This document shows, piece by piece, positions 10,211 to 18,817 of a stretch of 60,788 nucleotides of DNA. The translations under genes were made by a program, and so were the position numbers. Each line of letters begins with the position of its first letter. Positions within the stretch are counted from its first letter, which is position 1. This stretch comes from Paracoccaceae bacterium (GTDB lineage: Bacteria > Pseudomonadota > Alphaproteobacteria > Rhodobacterales > Rhodobacteraceae), in contig JAIXSA010000158.1 of the NCBI GenBank assembly GCA_027484915.1, positions 1-60,788 on the forward strand. The letters run 5' to 3'. Under the pieces are notes generated by a model. The model did no database searches and was not told the DNA's origin. It worked only from the letters and a program-made list of their open reading frames with translations.

Positions 10211-11254
10211 TCAACCATCCAGCGTGTGGCGGGCGAGGTCCCAGGCCTTGCGCATGACGGTGGGCAGGTCGGCGGGGCGGAACTGGTGGCGTGGGATCAG
10301 GTCGCCGCGGATGGGGGGCGCGTTCAGGCGGGCGCAGTGGACGGTGAGGATCAGGTGGAAATGGGTGAAGGTGTGGCGCACCTCGCCGATCGGCTGCCAG
10401 TCGGCCGGGGCCGGGGCGGGGCCGCCCTGCCCGTCCCAGCCGTCGCCGGGAATGCCGAGCATGCCGCCGAGGAGACCCTTGTCGGGGCGGCGTTCAAGAA
10501 GGACCGCTCCGTTCCGGTGGCCAAGCCAGAGCGTGCCGTAGCGGGTGGGTTTCTCGGGTTTCGGGGATTTGCGCGGAAGGTCTGCCTGGACGCCCTCGGC
10601 CCGGGCGGCGCAGGCGTGGGACCAGGGGCAGATGCCGCAGGCGGGCGAGCGGGGGGTGCAGATCGTGGCGCCGAGGTCCATGATGGCTTGGGCGTAGTCC
10701 CCTGGGCGCTGCTGTGGGGTGAGGCGGGCGGCGAGGGCTGTGAGTTCGGGCTTGGCGGCGGGGAGCGGCGTTTCGACGAGGTGGAGGCGGGAGATCACGC
10801 GTTCCACGTTGCCGTCGACCACGGTGGCAGGATCGTCATAGGCGATGGCGGCGATGGCGCTTGCGGTGTAGGGGCCAATGCCCGGAAGGGTGAGGAGGCC
10901 CTCGCGGCTGGTCGGGAAGGTGCCGCCGTGATCCGCCACGACGGCGCGGGCACATTTCAGGAGGTTCCTGGCACGGGCGTAGTAGCCGAGGCCCGCCCAT
11001 TCCCCCATCACATCAGCATCCGGCGCGGAGGCGAGGGCGGCGACCGTGGGCCAGCGGGCGGTGAAGCGGTGGAAGTAGTCCTTTACCGCAGCCACGGTGG
11101 TCTGTTGCAGCATCACTTCGGAGAGCCAGACCCGGTACGGGTCGGGACGGACCCCCGCAGCCCGATCCTGCGGTGAGACGCGCCAGGGCATCGCCCGGGC
11201 ATGGCGGTCGTACCAGGCGAGGAGCTGGGCGGGGAGGGAGTCGGATGCGTCCAT
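10211..11254 (-). CDS. mutY: A/G-specific adenine DNA glycosylase
   Basis: MutY removes adenine mispaired with 8-oxoguanine. Visible features are SEVMLQQTTVAAV near residue 45, the helix-hairpin-helix LPGIGPYTASAIAAIAYD (catalytic Asp follows in VDGNVERV), and the [4Fe-4S] loop with four Cys in the segment CTPRSPACGICPWSHACAA. The C-terminal part is the NUDIX-like 8-oxoG recognition domain. I place the start at the ATG at 11254 (347 residues); the open frame continues upstream but without family similarity. Confidence 0.94.
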   Translation of the reverse strand: MDASDSLPAQLLAWYDRHARAMPWRVSPQDRAAGVRPDPYRVWLSEVMLQQTTVAAVKDYFHRFTARWPTVAALASAPDADVMGEWAGLGYYARARNLLKCARAVVADHGGTFPTSREGLLTLPGIGPYTASAIAAIAYDDPATVVDGNVERVISRLHLVETPLPAAKPELTALAARLTPQQRPGDYAQAIMDLGATICTPRSPACGICPWSHACAARAEGVQADLPRKSPKPEKPTRYGTLWLGHRNGAVLLERRPDKGLLGGMLGIPGDGWDGQGGPAPAPADWQPIGEVRHTFTHFHLILTVHCARLNAPPIRGDLIPRHQFRPADLPTVMRKAWDLARHTLDG

Positions 11255-12174
11255 CGGGCGGAAGATAGCGGAAGGTACGCGGGCGGCCAGAGGGCATAGC
11301 GGATGCCCCGCTACTGGCAGGTGGACGGTGAGGACAGTAAGGATCACCTGTCCGGCAGGTTGGCGGTAGACCGTGATCCAGACTGCGGAGATCGGGCGGG
11401 TGGCCAGGGTCCCGCCAGAAGGACATTCCGGCCCCACGTTCGCAAATGCGGCACGTTGGGCGGTCGGTGGTGGGATCTGGGAAAGGCCGGTGGTGGCCTG
11501 CAAGTGACAGCGAGGAGAATGAGCGGGTGGGCACAGGCCAACGGCGGATGCGGCCCCGGCTGAAGACAATCGGACGGAATGATGGGCGGGCATTGGTCGC
11601 ACTTCGTCCAGGACCGCAGTGGCCGGCGAGCCAGTTGGCAAGACAGACATGGCTGCCAGAGCGCACCGTTGGGAGGGGTGGGTGTCCCGCATACTGCAGG
11701 CGGACAGCACTGTGGCGGGGGCGGGTCACCTGTCGGGAAGGTCGAGGAAGGCCTGCGTCTTGGATTATGAAGACAGTCAGGCAGCCATCGGGCAGCGGCA
11801 GGGAAACCTCGGTCGCCACCAGGCGACGCGGACAGCAACCGGCCGGATCCGGGAAAGTCGGTGCCGGCCCAAATACCTGAGGGCGGAGAAGGTCAGGGCC
11901 AAAGTGCATCGGCAGGGAAGGTTTTGCCCCATCTATTGCATGAGAAATGCATGGTGGGGGAGCTTCAGTCGCCAACTCGAAAGGTCGACACTCCTGCGCT
12001 TTAGGAGGGTTGGCCGTGCCCGCCCACACCCTCCCTGGGCATCCGGCAGGCCTATTTGTTTCGGAAACCCCAATTTCCATAACGCATTCTTTATTCCCCA
12101 TGTCGCCGATGCCACTAGCAGGCACCGGCCCGTGCACTAGAATGGCGTTACAGGACAGGAGCCTTTTCCGCGCC
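11255..12174. other. 0.9 kb gene-free region between mutY and the DUF721 gene
   Basis: No open frame here on either strand looks like a protein: the frames have no family motifs and overlap one another on opposite strands, as expected by chance at this GC. What can be seen is a recurrence of GACAG at 11333, 11506, 11642, 11703, 11772 and 11831, often about 60-70 bp apart, and short dyads such as GGACAG/CTGTCC near 11332-11352 and GTCGCC/GGCGAC at 11812-11827. It may be a degraded gene or a diverged repeat block. The last 100 bp are more AT-rich and probably carry the promoter for the DUF721 gene. Confidence 0.5.
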
Positions 12175-12711
12175 ATGAGCCGCAAGCCGCTTCCCTCGCC
12201 TTCTGCGGATCACCGGATGCGGGGGTTCGAGCCAGCCTTCGGGCTGATGAAAGAGGCTGTCCGCACCGCCGGGGAAGCGCGGGGGTTTGCCGTCGCACGG
12301 CTTTTGACTCATTGGGCCGAGGTTGCGGGCGGAGAAATGGCGCGGAAGACGCGGCCAGTGAAGATCGGCTACGGCAAGGGCGGCATGGGTGCCACGCTGA
12401 CGCTTCTGGTCAAGGCGGCCGAGGCGCCGATGGTGCAGATGGCCTTGCCCGTGCTGAAGGAACGGGTCAACGCCGTCTACGGCTATGCCGCCATAAACCA
12501 CATCCACCTGACCCAGACCGCAGCCACCGGCTTTGCCGAGGGCCAGGCCGAGTTTGCCCCGGACCCGAAGGCCGCCAAGGCCCCCGATCCTGCAATGCAG
12601 GCCAAGGCGCAGACCGTGGCGGAAGGCGTGGCCGATCCCGGTTTGCGCAGCGCGCTTGAACAGCTGGCGCAAAACATCTTAACTCGCCCCCGATCCGGAA
12701 ATCCGGGCTGA
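12175..12711 (+). CDS. DUF721 protein, DciA-like helicase-loader candidate
   Basis: The 178-residue protein contains the DUF721 fold near its N-terminus: the LTHWAEVAGGEMARKTRPVKI segment, a strand-rich TLTLLVKAAEAPMVQMALPVLKERVN region, then a less ordered tail rich in Ala, Pro and Lys. In bacteria lacking DnaC, DUF721 proteins (DciA) load or recruit the replicative helicase DnaB, so this may be the loader, but some DUF721 proteins have unknown roles. The ATG at 12175 is chosen by similarity; another in-frame ATG lies at 12142. The DsbA-like gene follows 16 bp downstream. Confidence 0.78.
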   Translation: MSRKPLPSPSADHRMRGFEPAFGLMKEAVRTAGEARGFAVARLLTHWAEVAGGEMARKTRPVKIGYGKGGMGATLTLLVKAAEAPMVQMALPVLKERVNAVYGYAAINHIHLTQTAATGFAEGQAEFAPDPKAAKAPDPAMQAKAQTVAEGVADPGLRSALEQLAQNILTRPRSGNPG

Positions 12712-12727
12712 AAAAGGACGTCGACCC

Positions 12728-13357
12728 ATGATGAAACTGAACCGCCGGGCCATGATCGCCCTTGCCGCCGCCGCCACCGCGGCCATGACCCCGGCTTTGG
12801 CGCAAGAGGCCACGACGGCACCCGCCGCACCCGCCGTCAAGGATTTCTCGCTGGGCTCACCCGATGCCAAGGTGAAGATGGTGGAATACGCCAGCTTCAC
12901 CTGCCCGCATTGCGCGCATTTCCATGAAACCGTCTATCCGCAACTGAAGTCCGAATACATCGACACCGGCAAGGTCCACTTCACCCTGCGCGAGGTCTAT
13001 TTCGACCGCTACGGCCTTTGGGCAGCGCTGATCGCGCGCTGTGGCGGGGACATGAAGTATTTCGGCATCCACGACATGCTGTTCGATCAGCAGAAGGAAT
13101 GGGCGGCCTCGGAAGACCCGATGCAGGTGGTCGAGAACCTCAAGACCATCGGCCGCGCTGCAGGGCTTGAGGATGCGGCGATGGACGCCTGCCTGAACGA
13201 CACCGCCAATGCCGAGGCACTGATCAAGCAATTCCAGACCAATTTCGAGGCTGACGGGGTCGAGGGGACTCCGACGCTGTTCATCAACGGCACCAAGCAC
13301 GGCAACATGGCGTTCGAGGACCTGAAGGCGATCCTTGACGCCGAGCTGGCGAAGTAA
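12728..13357 (+). CDS. DsbA-family periplasmic thiol:disulfide oxidoreductase
   Basis: A signal peptide (residues 1-25, ending ALAQ) precedes a thioredoxin/DsbA-like domain with the redox motif CPHC near residues 58-61 (ASFTCPHCAHFHETV). The helical insertion and the cis-Pro loop (GVEGTPTLFINGTKH) typical of DsbA and DsbG-like proteins follow. It would oxidise or isomerise disulfides in exported proteins. At 209 residues it is complete. The stop overlaps the start of the CoA-transferase gene by one base (TAATG), so the two are translationally coupled. Confidence 0.9.
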   Translation: MMKLNRRAMIALAAAATAAMTPALAQEATTAPAAPAVKDFSLGSPDAKVKMVEYASFTCPHCAHFHETVYPQLKSEYIDTGKVHFTLREVYFDRYGLWAALIARCGGDMKYFGIHDMLFDQQKEWAASEDPMQVVENLKTIGRAAGLEDAAMDACLNDTANAEALIKQFQTNFEADGVEGTPTLFINGTKHGNMAFEDLKAILDAELAK

Positions 13358-14490
13358 TGACGGCTCCGCTTGAAGGGATCCGCGTCATCGAACTGGCGCG
13401 GATCCTGGCCGGGCCCTGGGCCGGGCAGACCCTGGCCGATCTGGGGGCGGACGTCATCAAGGTCGAGGCGCCCGAGGGTGACGACACCCGGCGCTGGGGG
13501 CCGCCGTTCATAGAAGACCACGGCGAGAAGACGGCGGCCTATTTCCACGCGGCGAACCGGGGGAAGCGGTCGATCATCTGCGATTTCCGGACGTCGGAGG
13601 GTCAGGAGATCGTCCGGAAGCTGGTTGCCGAGGCGGATGTGGTGATCGAGAACTTCAAGGTCGGTGGCCTGGCGAAGTATGGCCTGGACTGGGAGAGCTT
13701 GCGCAAGGTGAACCCCCGACTGATCTATTGCAGCATCACGGGCTTCGGGCAGGACGGGCCTTACGCGCATCGGGCCGGTTATGACTTCATAATCCAGGGG
13801 ATGTCGGGGCTGATGTCGGTGACGGGTGCTCCGGACGGGCAGCCGCAGAAAGTGGGCGTGGCGGTGACGGACATCTTTACCGGGGTCTATTCGGCGACCG
13901 CGATCCTCGCAGCGCTGGTGCAGCGCGGGCGGACGGGGGAGGGCCAGCAGATCGACATGGCGCTTCTCGACGTGGCGACCAGCATCATGGCGAACCAGGC
14001 GATGAATTACCTGGTGTCGGGGAAGGCGCCCGGCCTGATCGGCAACGCGCATCCCAACCTGGCGCCCTATGCGGTCTTCGACTGCAAGGACGGCTGGCTG
14101 ATCCTGGCGACGGGCAACGACGGGCAGTATCAGCGGCTGTGTCGGTTGCTTGGGCTGGAGGCGATGGCTTCGGACCCGCGCTTCCTTACCAATGCCGACC
14201 GGATCGCGAACCGGGTGGAGATGACAGAGCGGCTGACGGCAGCGACGCGGACATGGGCTAAGGCGGACCTTCTTGCGGCCTGCGAGGCCGAGGGGGTTCC
14301 GGCCGGGCCGATCAACGACCTGGCCGAGGTCTTTGCCGACCCGCAGGTCGTGGCGCGCGGGATGCAGATTGCGCCAGAAGGGATGAAGGGTCTCCGCAGC
14401 CCGATGAGTTTCTCGGGCGCCGAGCTGGCGCTGGACCGGCCCGCGCCGCGGCTGGGGCAGCATCAGGACGAAGTGCTGGGCAAGCGGTAG
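13357..14490 (+). CDS. CaiB/BaiF-family (class III) CoA-transferase
   Basis: The N-terminal block LEGIRVIELARILAGPWAGQTLADLGADVIKVEAP and the nucleotide-contacting AANRGKRSIICDFR are diagnostic of class III CoA-transferases; the expected segments YDFIIQGMSGLMSVTG and a C-terminal EGVPAGPINDLAEVFADPQ follow. The 377-residue enzyme moves CoA between acids through a covalent Asp-anhydride intermediate. Donor and acceptor cannot be deduced from sequence. It starts on the last base of the DsbA-like gene's stop codon, an unexpected functional pairing that probably reflects compact packing. Confidence 0.88.
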   Translation: MTAPLEGIRVIELARILAGPWAGQTLADLGADVIKVEAPEGDDTRRWGPPFIEDHGEKTAAYFHAANRGKRSIICDFRTSEGQEIVRKLVAEADVVIENFKVGGLAKYGLDWESLRKVNPRLIYCSITGFGQDGPYAHRAGYDFIIQGMSGLMSVTGAPDGQPQKVGVAVTDIFTGVYSATAILAALVQRGRTGEGQQIDMALLDVATSIMANQAMNYLVSGKAPGLIGNAHPNLAPYAVFDCKDGWLILATGNDGQYQRLCRLLGLEAMASDPRFLTNADRIANRVEMTERLTAATRTWAKADLLAACEAEGVPAGPINDLAEVFADPQVVARGMQIAPEGMKGLRSPMSFSGAELALDRPAPRLGQHQDEVLGKR

Positions 14491-14495
14491 GCGCT

Positions 14496-14513
14496 GGAGT
14501 TTTCGAGAACTCC
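14496..14513. terminator. Short hairpin between convergent CoA-transferase and lpxK
   Basis: GGAGTT (14496-14501) pairs with AACTCC (14508-14513) around a 6-base loop in the 48-bp gap between convergent genes. There is no clear T tract, so this is a weak terminator candidate. Confidence 0.3.
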
Positions 14514-14538
14514 GGTCCGACGACACTGCGGAAATCGG

Positions 14539-15528
14539 CTACAGGCCCAGGCGGTCAAGTTGGGCGTCCAAGGCGGACCAGTCGTCGATCTTCAGCCGGA
14601 CCACCAGGGTCAGCACCTTTGACCGCCACTGCATGGGCAGGCGGGCGGCGTCCTTTTCCGTGGTGACAAGCTGCGCTCCGGCGGCCGCAGCCTCGGCCTC
14701 AAGCCGGCGGAGGAGGGTTTCGGACAGCATTTCGTGATCAGAAAGCGCCTCACCCCGGACGAGGTCGGCCCCCTCGGCACGGAGGGTGGCGAAAAAGCGG
14801 GAGGGATCGGCGATCCCGGCGAAGGCGAGCAGCCGCTCACCTTTCCAATCCATGCCCATCGGCAAGGGCTGGAGTGTCCCGGTCAGGCGGGGAACGTGGA
14901 TGGACGGGCCCCAGGTCGCATCGAAACGGCGCTGGGCGGGGAGGTCACCGATGGTCAGGACCAGGTCGGCGCGGGTCAGGCCGGTTGCGACAGGCTCGCG
15001 CAGGGGGCCGGCGGGGATGCAGCGGGCGTTGCCGAAGCCTTTCGCGGCATCGACCACGACAAGGGCAAGCGATGGCGTGACGGCGGGGTTCTGGAAGCCG
15101 TCATCCATCAGGATCACCTGAGCCCCTGCCGCCTCGGCGGCACGAACCCCGGCGGCGCGGTCGCGGGCGACCCAGACCGGGGCGAAGGCGGAGAGGAGGA
15201 GAGGCTCGTCGCCGACGTCTGCAGCGCTGTGGCGGGCCTCCTCGACCCGCACGGGGCCGTGCAGCGCGCCACCATAGCCCCGGCTGACCACGTGGACAGT
15301 GCGGCCCCGGGCCAAGAGGCGCTCGATCAGCGCGATCACGGTGGGGGTCTTGCCCGCGCCCCCGGCGGTAAGGTTGCCGACGCAGATCACCGGGACCTGA
15401 GACGCATAGCCGGGCTGGCGCAGGCGGCGGGCCGTCCCTGCGGAATATATCCAGCCAAGCGGAGCGAGAAGGCGTGGAAGGATGCCCGGGCGGGCGGGTG
15501 CGCGCCACCAGAAGCCGGGCGCGCGCAT
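14539..15528 (-). CDS. lpxK: Tetraacyldisaccharide 4'-kinase
   Basis: LpxK adds the 4'-phosphate to the lipid A disaccharide at the inner membrane. The Walker A motif is seen in VGNLTAGGAGKTPTV (about residues 50-64), followed by RGYGG, the GDEPLLL segment, ILMDDGFQ (catalytic Asp region), and the C-terminal SDHEML and TTEKDAARLP blocks of the family. The product is 329 residues. Its ATG overlaps the stop of waaA, consistent with a DUF4170-waaA-lpxK lipopolysaccharide operon. Confidence 0.94.
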   Translation of the reverse strand: MRAPGFWWRAPARPGILPRLLAPLGWIYSAGTARRLRQPGYASQVPVICVGNLTAGGAGKTPTVIALIERLLARGRTVHVVSRGYGGALHGPVRVEEARHSAADVGDEPLLLSAFAPVWVARDRAAGVRAAEAAGAQVILMDDGFQNPAVTPSLALVVVDAAKGFGNARCIPAGPLREPVATGLTRADLVLTIGDLPAQRRFDATWGPSIHVPRLTGTLQPLPMGMDWKGERLLAFAGIADPSRFFATLRAEGADLVRGEALSDHEMLSETLLRRLEAEAAAAGAQLVTTEKDAARLPMQWRSKVLTLVVRLKIDDWSALDAQLDRLGL

Positions 15529-16721
15529 CACTCTTCCCCGTCCATGATGGCGCGAACCCGTTTCAGGATAGTTTCGGTGACCTCGGCCCCTTCGCTGGCC
15601 ACCGCCCAGGCGGCCTGGGCCAGCCGGGCCGCACGGTCCGGGGCCAGAAGGTCGCCCAGCGCATCGCCAAGATCGGTGGCCGAGGCCACGGCCCGCGTGG
15701 CGCGCGCCGCGCCGAGACGGCCGAAGATCCGCCCCGAGGGCGCGGTCCGGGGGCCGTGCAAGATGGCCGAACCAAGGGCCGCCGCCTCCATCGGGTCGCG
15801 GGTCGGGCCCTTGCCAAAGAGCGTTCCGCCAAGGAACGTCACCGGGGCCAGCCGATACCACAGGCCCATTTCCGCCGGACCATCTACAAGCAGGACTTCG
15901 ACTTCCGGCTCGGGCTCTTCCTCCCGCGCGCGCTCGGCGACGATCCAACCCGCCTCTTCGATCTGATGAAGAAGAAAGGGCACCCGCGCAGGGTCCTTGG
16001 GGTTCAGGATCATCAACAGCCGGTGCGAGTGTTGCAGCGCCATCCGGTGCGCCTGCAGGACGGCGGTTTCCTCGGCCTCGGTCACCCCGGCGGCAAACCA
16101 GACCGGACGCGCGGCCAGAAGCTTGGCCAGCGCCGAACGCTCGGCCTCGGGGGCGGGAAGGACGACGCTGTTCTCTTCCATCCTGCCGGCGACCGCCACC
16201 GCAGACAGCACCGCCCCACCCTTGCGGAACGCCCGGGCCGCAGTTTCGTCCACGGCGAAGATCAAGCGGAACCGCGCCAGCGCCGAGCGCATCAGGCCTG
16301 GATACCAGCCGTCCCTTTCGCGCAGGAAAGCGGGGGCCTTGCCGTTGACGATCAGCATCGGGATCTTCCGCTCGAAGGCCTCATGCATCACCGCGGGCCG
16401 CAACTGGCCGTCCGCGAAAAGGGCGATCTCGGGTTTCCAGTGATCAAGGAAGCTTCGCACCTCGACCGGGCTGTCCAACGGCGAAGGCTGGGCCAGTACG
16501 CCCGAAATGGCCGGACCTTCGGCCGGTGCGGTCAGCAGGACGGGAACCCCGTCCTCTTCGACCAGACGCCGCGCCAGTGCCTGCATCGGACTGACCGAGG
16601 CTTCATCCGGCGCATGCAGCCAGACCAGCCGCCCCGCAGGCCGCGGCGGACGGAGCTGGCCCTCGGACGGCTCGCGCCGCTGGCCAAGGTTGTAAAGCGT
16701 CAGGCCCAGTGAGGACGCCAT
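15528..16721 (-). CDS. waaA: Kdo transferase (3-deoxy-D-manno-octulosonic acid transferase)
   Basis: WaaA attaches Kdo residues to lipid IVA. The GT30 pattern is visible: an N-terminal membrane-contacting helix, LVWLHAPDEASVSPMQALARRL, the central IVNGKAPAFLRERDGWYPGLM block, and the C-terminal FLGGTLFGKGPTRDPMEAAALGSAILHGP donor-binding region. From the ATG at 16721 it has 397 residues. The N-terminal DEASVSP replaces the more common S-GE variant seen in other bacteria, which I believe is normal for Rhodobacteraceae but did not verify. It lies between DUF4170 and lpxK. Confidence 0.9.
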   Translation of the reverse strand: MASSLGLTLYNLGQRREPSEGQLRPPRPAGRLVWLHAPDEASVSPMQALARRLVEEDGVPVLLTAPAEGPAISGVLAQPSPLDSPVEVRSFLDHWKPEIALFADGQLRPAVMHEAFERKIPMLIVNGKAPAFLRERDGWYPGLMRSALARFRLIFAVDETAARAFRKGGAVLSAVAVAGRMEENSVVLPAPEAERSALAKLLAARPVWFAAGVTEAEETAVLQAHRMALQHSHRLLMILNPKDPARVPFLLHQIEEAGWIVAERAREEEPEPEVEVLLVDGPAEMGLWYRLAPVTFLGGTLFGKGPTRDPMEAAALGSAILHGPRTAPSGRIFGRLGAARATRAVASATDLGDALGDLLAPDRAARLAQAAWAVASEGAEVTETILKRVRAIMDGEE

Positions 16722-16725
16722 GGGT

Positions 16726-16971
16726 TCAGTCGCCCAGCTCCTCGGTCGCCGAGCCCGGCTTGGCCTCGTCGCGCAGGCGGTGCAGGTGGGCGATGAAATA
16801 GCGCATGTGCGCGTTGTCCACGGTGCGCTGTGCCTCGGCCTTCCAGGCAGCGAAAGCGGCTTCGTAATTCGGGAACATTCCCACGATGTGGATCTGGCTG
16901 ACGTCACGGAAGACGTTGGTCTGGGGGTCCACCAGCTCGCCACCGAAGACGAGATGCAGGCGCTGGGTCAT
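16726..16971 (-). CDS. DUF4170 protein
   Basis: This 81-residue protein (MTQRLHLVFGGELVDPQ...) matches my recollection of the short DUF4170 family found in alphaproteobacteria directly upstream of waaA. It has a conserved aromatic/hydrophobic centre (IHIVGMFPNYEAAFAAWKAEAQ) and a charged C-terminus. The gene ends 4 bp before waaA starts, so they are co-transcribed. The function is unknown; the constant position suggests a link to Kdo transfer or inner-core synthesis. Confidence 0.8.
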   Translation of the reverse strand: MTQRLHLVFGGELVDPQTNVFRDVSQIHIVGMFPNYEAAFAAWKAEAQRTVDNAHMRYFIAHLHRLRDEAKPGSATEELGD

Positions 16972-17131
16972 GGTCGGCTCCGTGTCATGAGATCGCGCGC
17001 GACCCTATCCGCTTCGACCGTCCGGGGGAAGATGCGGGCGTTTGGGTCCACGGGTCTTGCTTTGCGGGGCATGAAGGGCAACATTACTTGCGGGCGCGGA
17101 AAGCGCGTGAATTCTAACGAGGGGGTTTTAC

Positions 17132-18013
17132 GTGGATATCCAAGACCTTATTGGCTGGCCGCTGGTCTACATCTTCATTGCTCTTTTCATTATCATCTCG
17201 ATCTTCCTGGGGGTGCGCATCGTTCCCCAGTCGGAAAAGCACGTGGTGGAACGCTTTGGCAGGTTGCGCTCGGTGCTGGGGCCGGGGATCAACTTTCTGG
17301 TGCCGTTCCTAGACCGGATCGCCCACAAGGTCAGTGTGCTGGAACGCCAGTTGCCGACCGCCAGCCAGGACGCCATCACCGCCGACAACGTGCTGGTGAA
17401 GGTCGAGACCTCGGTGTTCTACCGGGTGACTGAACCCGAAAAGACCGTCTACCGCATCCGGGACGTCGACGGGGCCATCGCGACGACGGTGGCCGGGATC
17501 GTCCGGTCCGAGATCGGCAAGCTGGAGCTTGACCAGGTCCAGTCGAATCGCGCCCAGCTGATCGAGCGGGTGCGGGAGCAGGTCACCGCGATGGTCGACG
17601 ACTGGGGGGTGGAGGTCACACGGGCCGAAATTCTGGACGTGAACCTGGACGAGGCGACGCGGTCGGCGATGCTGCAGCAGCTGAACGCCGAACGGGCGCG
17701 GCGGGCGCAGGTCATGGAAGCCGAGGGCAAGAAGCGCGCGGTAGAGCTTGCTGCGGATGCTGATTTGTATGCCGCCGAGCAGCAGGCCAAAGCCAAGCGG
17801 GTGACCGCCGACGCCGAGGCCTATGCGACGGGTGTCATCGCCGAGACGATCAAGGAAAGCGGGCTGGAAGCGGCGCAGTACCAGGTCGCGCTGAAACAGG
17901 TCGAGGCGATGCAGGCCATCGCTGCGGGCCAGGGCAAGCAGACGATCCTTCTGCCTGCGGCGCTGCTGGAATCCTTCGGGGATGCCTTCAAGATGCTGAA
18001 AGGACGGCCGTGA
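17132..18013 (+). CDS. SPFH/band-7 membrane protein, QmcA-like
   Basis: A single N-terminal membrane helix (about residues 8-30) precedes an SPFH domain (VRIVPQSEKHVVERFGRL...PGINFLVPFLDR) and a long Ala/Glu-rich coiled coil (about residues 180-260). This is the stomatin/QmcA arrangement, which forms ring- or cage-like assemblies in membrane microdomains and often governs FtsH. Translation starts at a GTG at 17132 with the purine-rich site GAGGGGG upstream at about 17119-17125. The NfeD gene follows after 1 bp, the usual partner. Confidence 0.9.
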   Translation: MDIQDLIGWPLVYIFIALFIIISIFLGVRIVPQSEKHVVERFGRLRSVLGPGINFLVPFLDRIAHKVSVLERQLPTASQDAITADNVLVKVETSVFYRVTEPEKTVYRIRDVDGAIATTVAGIVRSEIGKLELDQVQSNRAQLIERVREQVTAMVDDWGVEVTRAEILDVNLDEATRSAMLQQLNAERARRAQVMEAEGKKRAVELAADADLYAAEQQAKAKRVTADAEAYATGVIAETIKESGLEAAQYQVALKQVEAMQAIAAGQGKQTILLPAALLESFGDAFKMLKGRP

Positions 18014-18014
18014 C

Positions 18015-18296
18015 ATGCTGAGTTCGCTTGTCGGAACCTGGTGGGCCTGGGTCGTGCTGGGTTTTGCCCTGGGCGTGCTGGAGATCCTGGCACCCGGCTA
18101 CATCTTCCTTGGCTTCGCCATCGGGGCGGTGCTGACCGGGGTGGTGGTCGGTCTGGGGATCTCGGCCAGCGTCCCGGCGCTGGTCCTGATCTTTGCCGTT
18201 GCCTCGCTGGTGGCGTGGCTGGCTCTGCGCCGGACGATGGGGGTCCGGGAGGGTCAGGTGAAGGTCTGGGACCGCGATATCAACGACAACCCGTGA
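18015..18296 (+). CDS. NfeD-like membrane protein
   Basis: The 93-residue protein has two or three hydrophobic segments (WWAWVVLGFALGVLEILAPGYIFLGFAIGAVLTGVVVGLG in two stretches) with the LEILAPGYIFLGF motif of the short NfeD-1b proteins that pair with SPFH/stomatin partners. It lacks a clear C-terminal OB domain beyond a short soluble tail (VREGQVKVWDRD). It probably helps assemble or tether the SPFH protein encoded immediately upstream. The stop overlaps the GTG start of the NUDIX gene. Confidence 0.85.
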   Translation: MLSSLVGTWWAWVVLGFALGVLEILAPGYIFLGFAIGAVLTGVVVGLGISASVPALVLIFAVASLVAWLALRRTMGVREGQVKVWDRDINDNP

Positions 18297-18742
18297 TCGC
18301 GGACTTTACCGGGGCCAAGGCGGCGCTGTTTTGCGGGGCATCGGTTCTGGTCTACCTGCGGGACCGGAAACCGGGCCTGCGTTGGCCCGGTCTTTGGGAC
18401 CTGCCCGGCGGCGGGCGCGAGGGGGACGAGGGGCCCGAGGACTGCCTGCTGCGCGAGGTGTGGGAGGAGTTTGGGCTGCGGCTCGGCCCGGAGCGGCTGG
18501 TCTGGCGGGGGGTGTTTCCGTCGATGGTCGAGGATGGGCGGACGTCGGTCTTCTACGGGGGCTGGCTTGGTCGGGACGAGGTCGCCTCGGTCCGCTTCGG
18601 GGACGAGGGGCAGGGCTGGGAGCTGATGCCGGTCGGTGTCTTCCTGGGGCATGCCGGGGCCGTGCCCGAGATGCAGAGGCGGGCGGGGATCGTCTGGGGC
18701 GAGATCGGCGCCCACGCGTGGACAGCGGAGCGGTCCCCGTGA
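18293..18742 (+). CDS. NUDIX hydrolase
   Basis: The complete Nudix box G-x5-E-x7-REVWEEFGL is present (about residues 37-59, starting GGREGDEG). The protein of 149 residues is a minimal NUDIX domain that would hydrolyse a nucleoside-diphosphate derivative; the substrate is not predictable. I choose the GTG at 18293, which overlaps the stop of the NfeD gene (GTGA), so it is translationally coupled. Downstream is a convergent LacI-type regulator. Confidence 0.85.
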   Translation: MIADFTGAKAALFCGASVLVYLRDRKPGLRWPGLWDLPGGGREGDEGPEDCLLREVWEEFGLRLGPERLVWRGVFPSMVEDGRTSVFYGGWLGRDEVASVRFGDEGQGWELMPVGVFLGHAGAVPEMQRRAGIVWGEIGAHAWTAERSP

Positions 18743-18817
18743 AATCAATGGGTTGGGTGCGGGCGTTTACCGGGCGTTAGGGATTGCGAACCTTCGGTCG
18801 GCGCGCTGTAGCGCACC

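Noticed and set aside
9656-11176. 506-residue plus-strand open frame across alkB and mutY
   Set aside because: It crosses two well-supported genes on the other strand and shows low-complexity Gly/Glu/Arg composition.
11255-12174. CRISPR array or tandem repeat in the gene-free gap
   Set aside because: The recurring GACAG is only 5 bp, spacing is irregular and flanks do not match; there are no cas genes.
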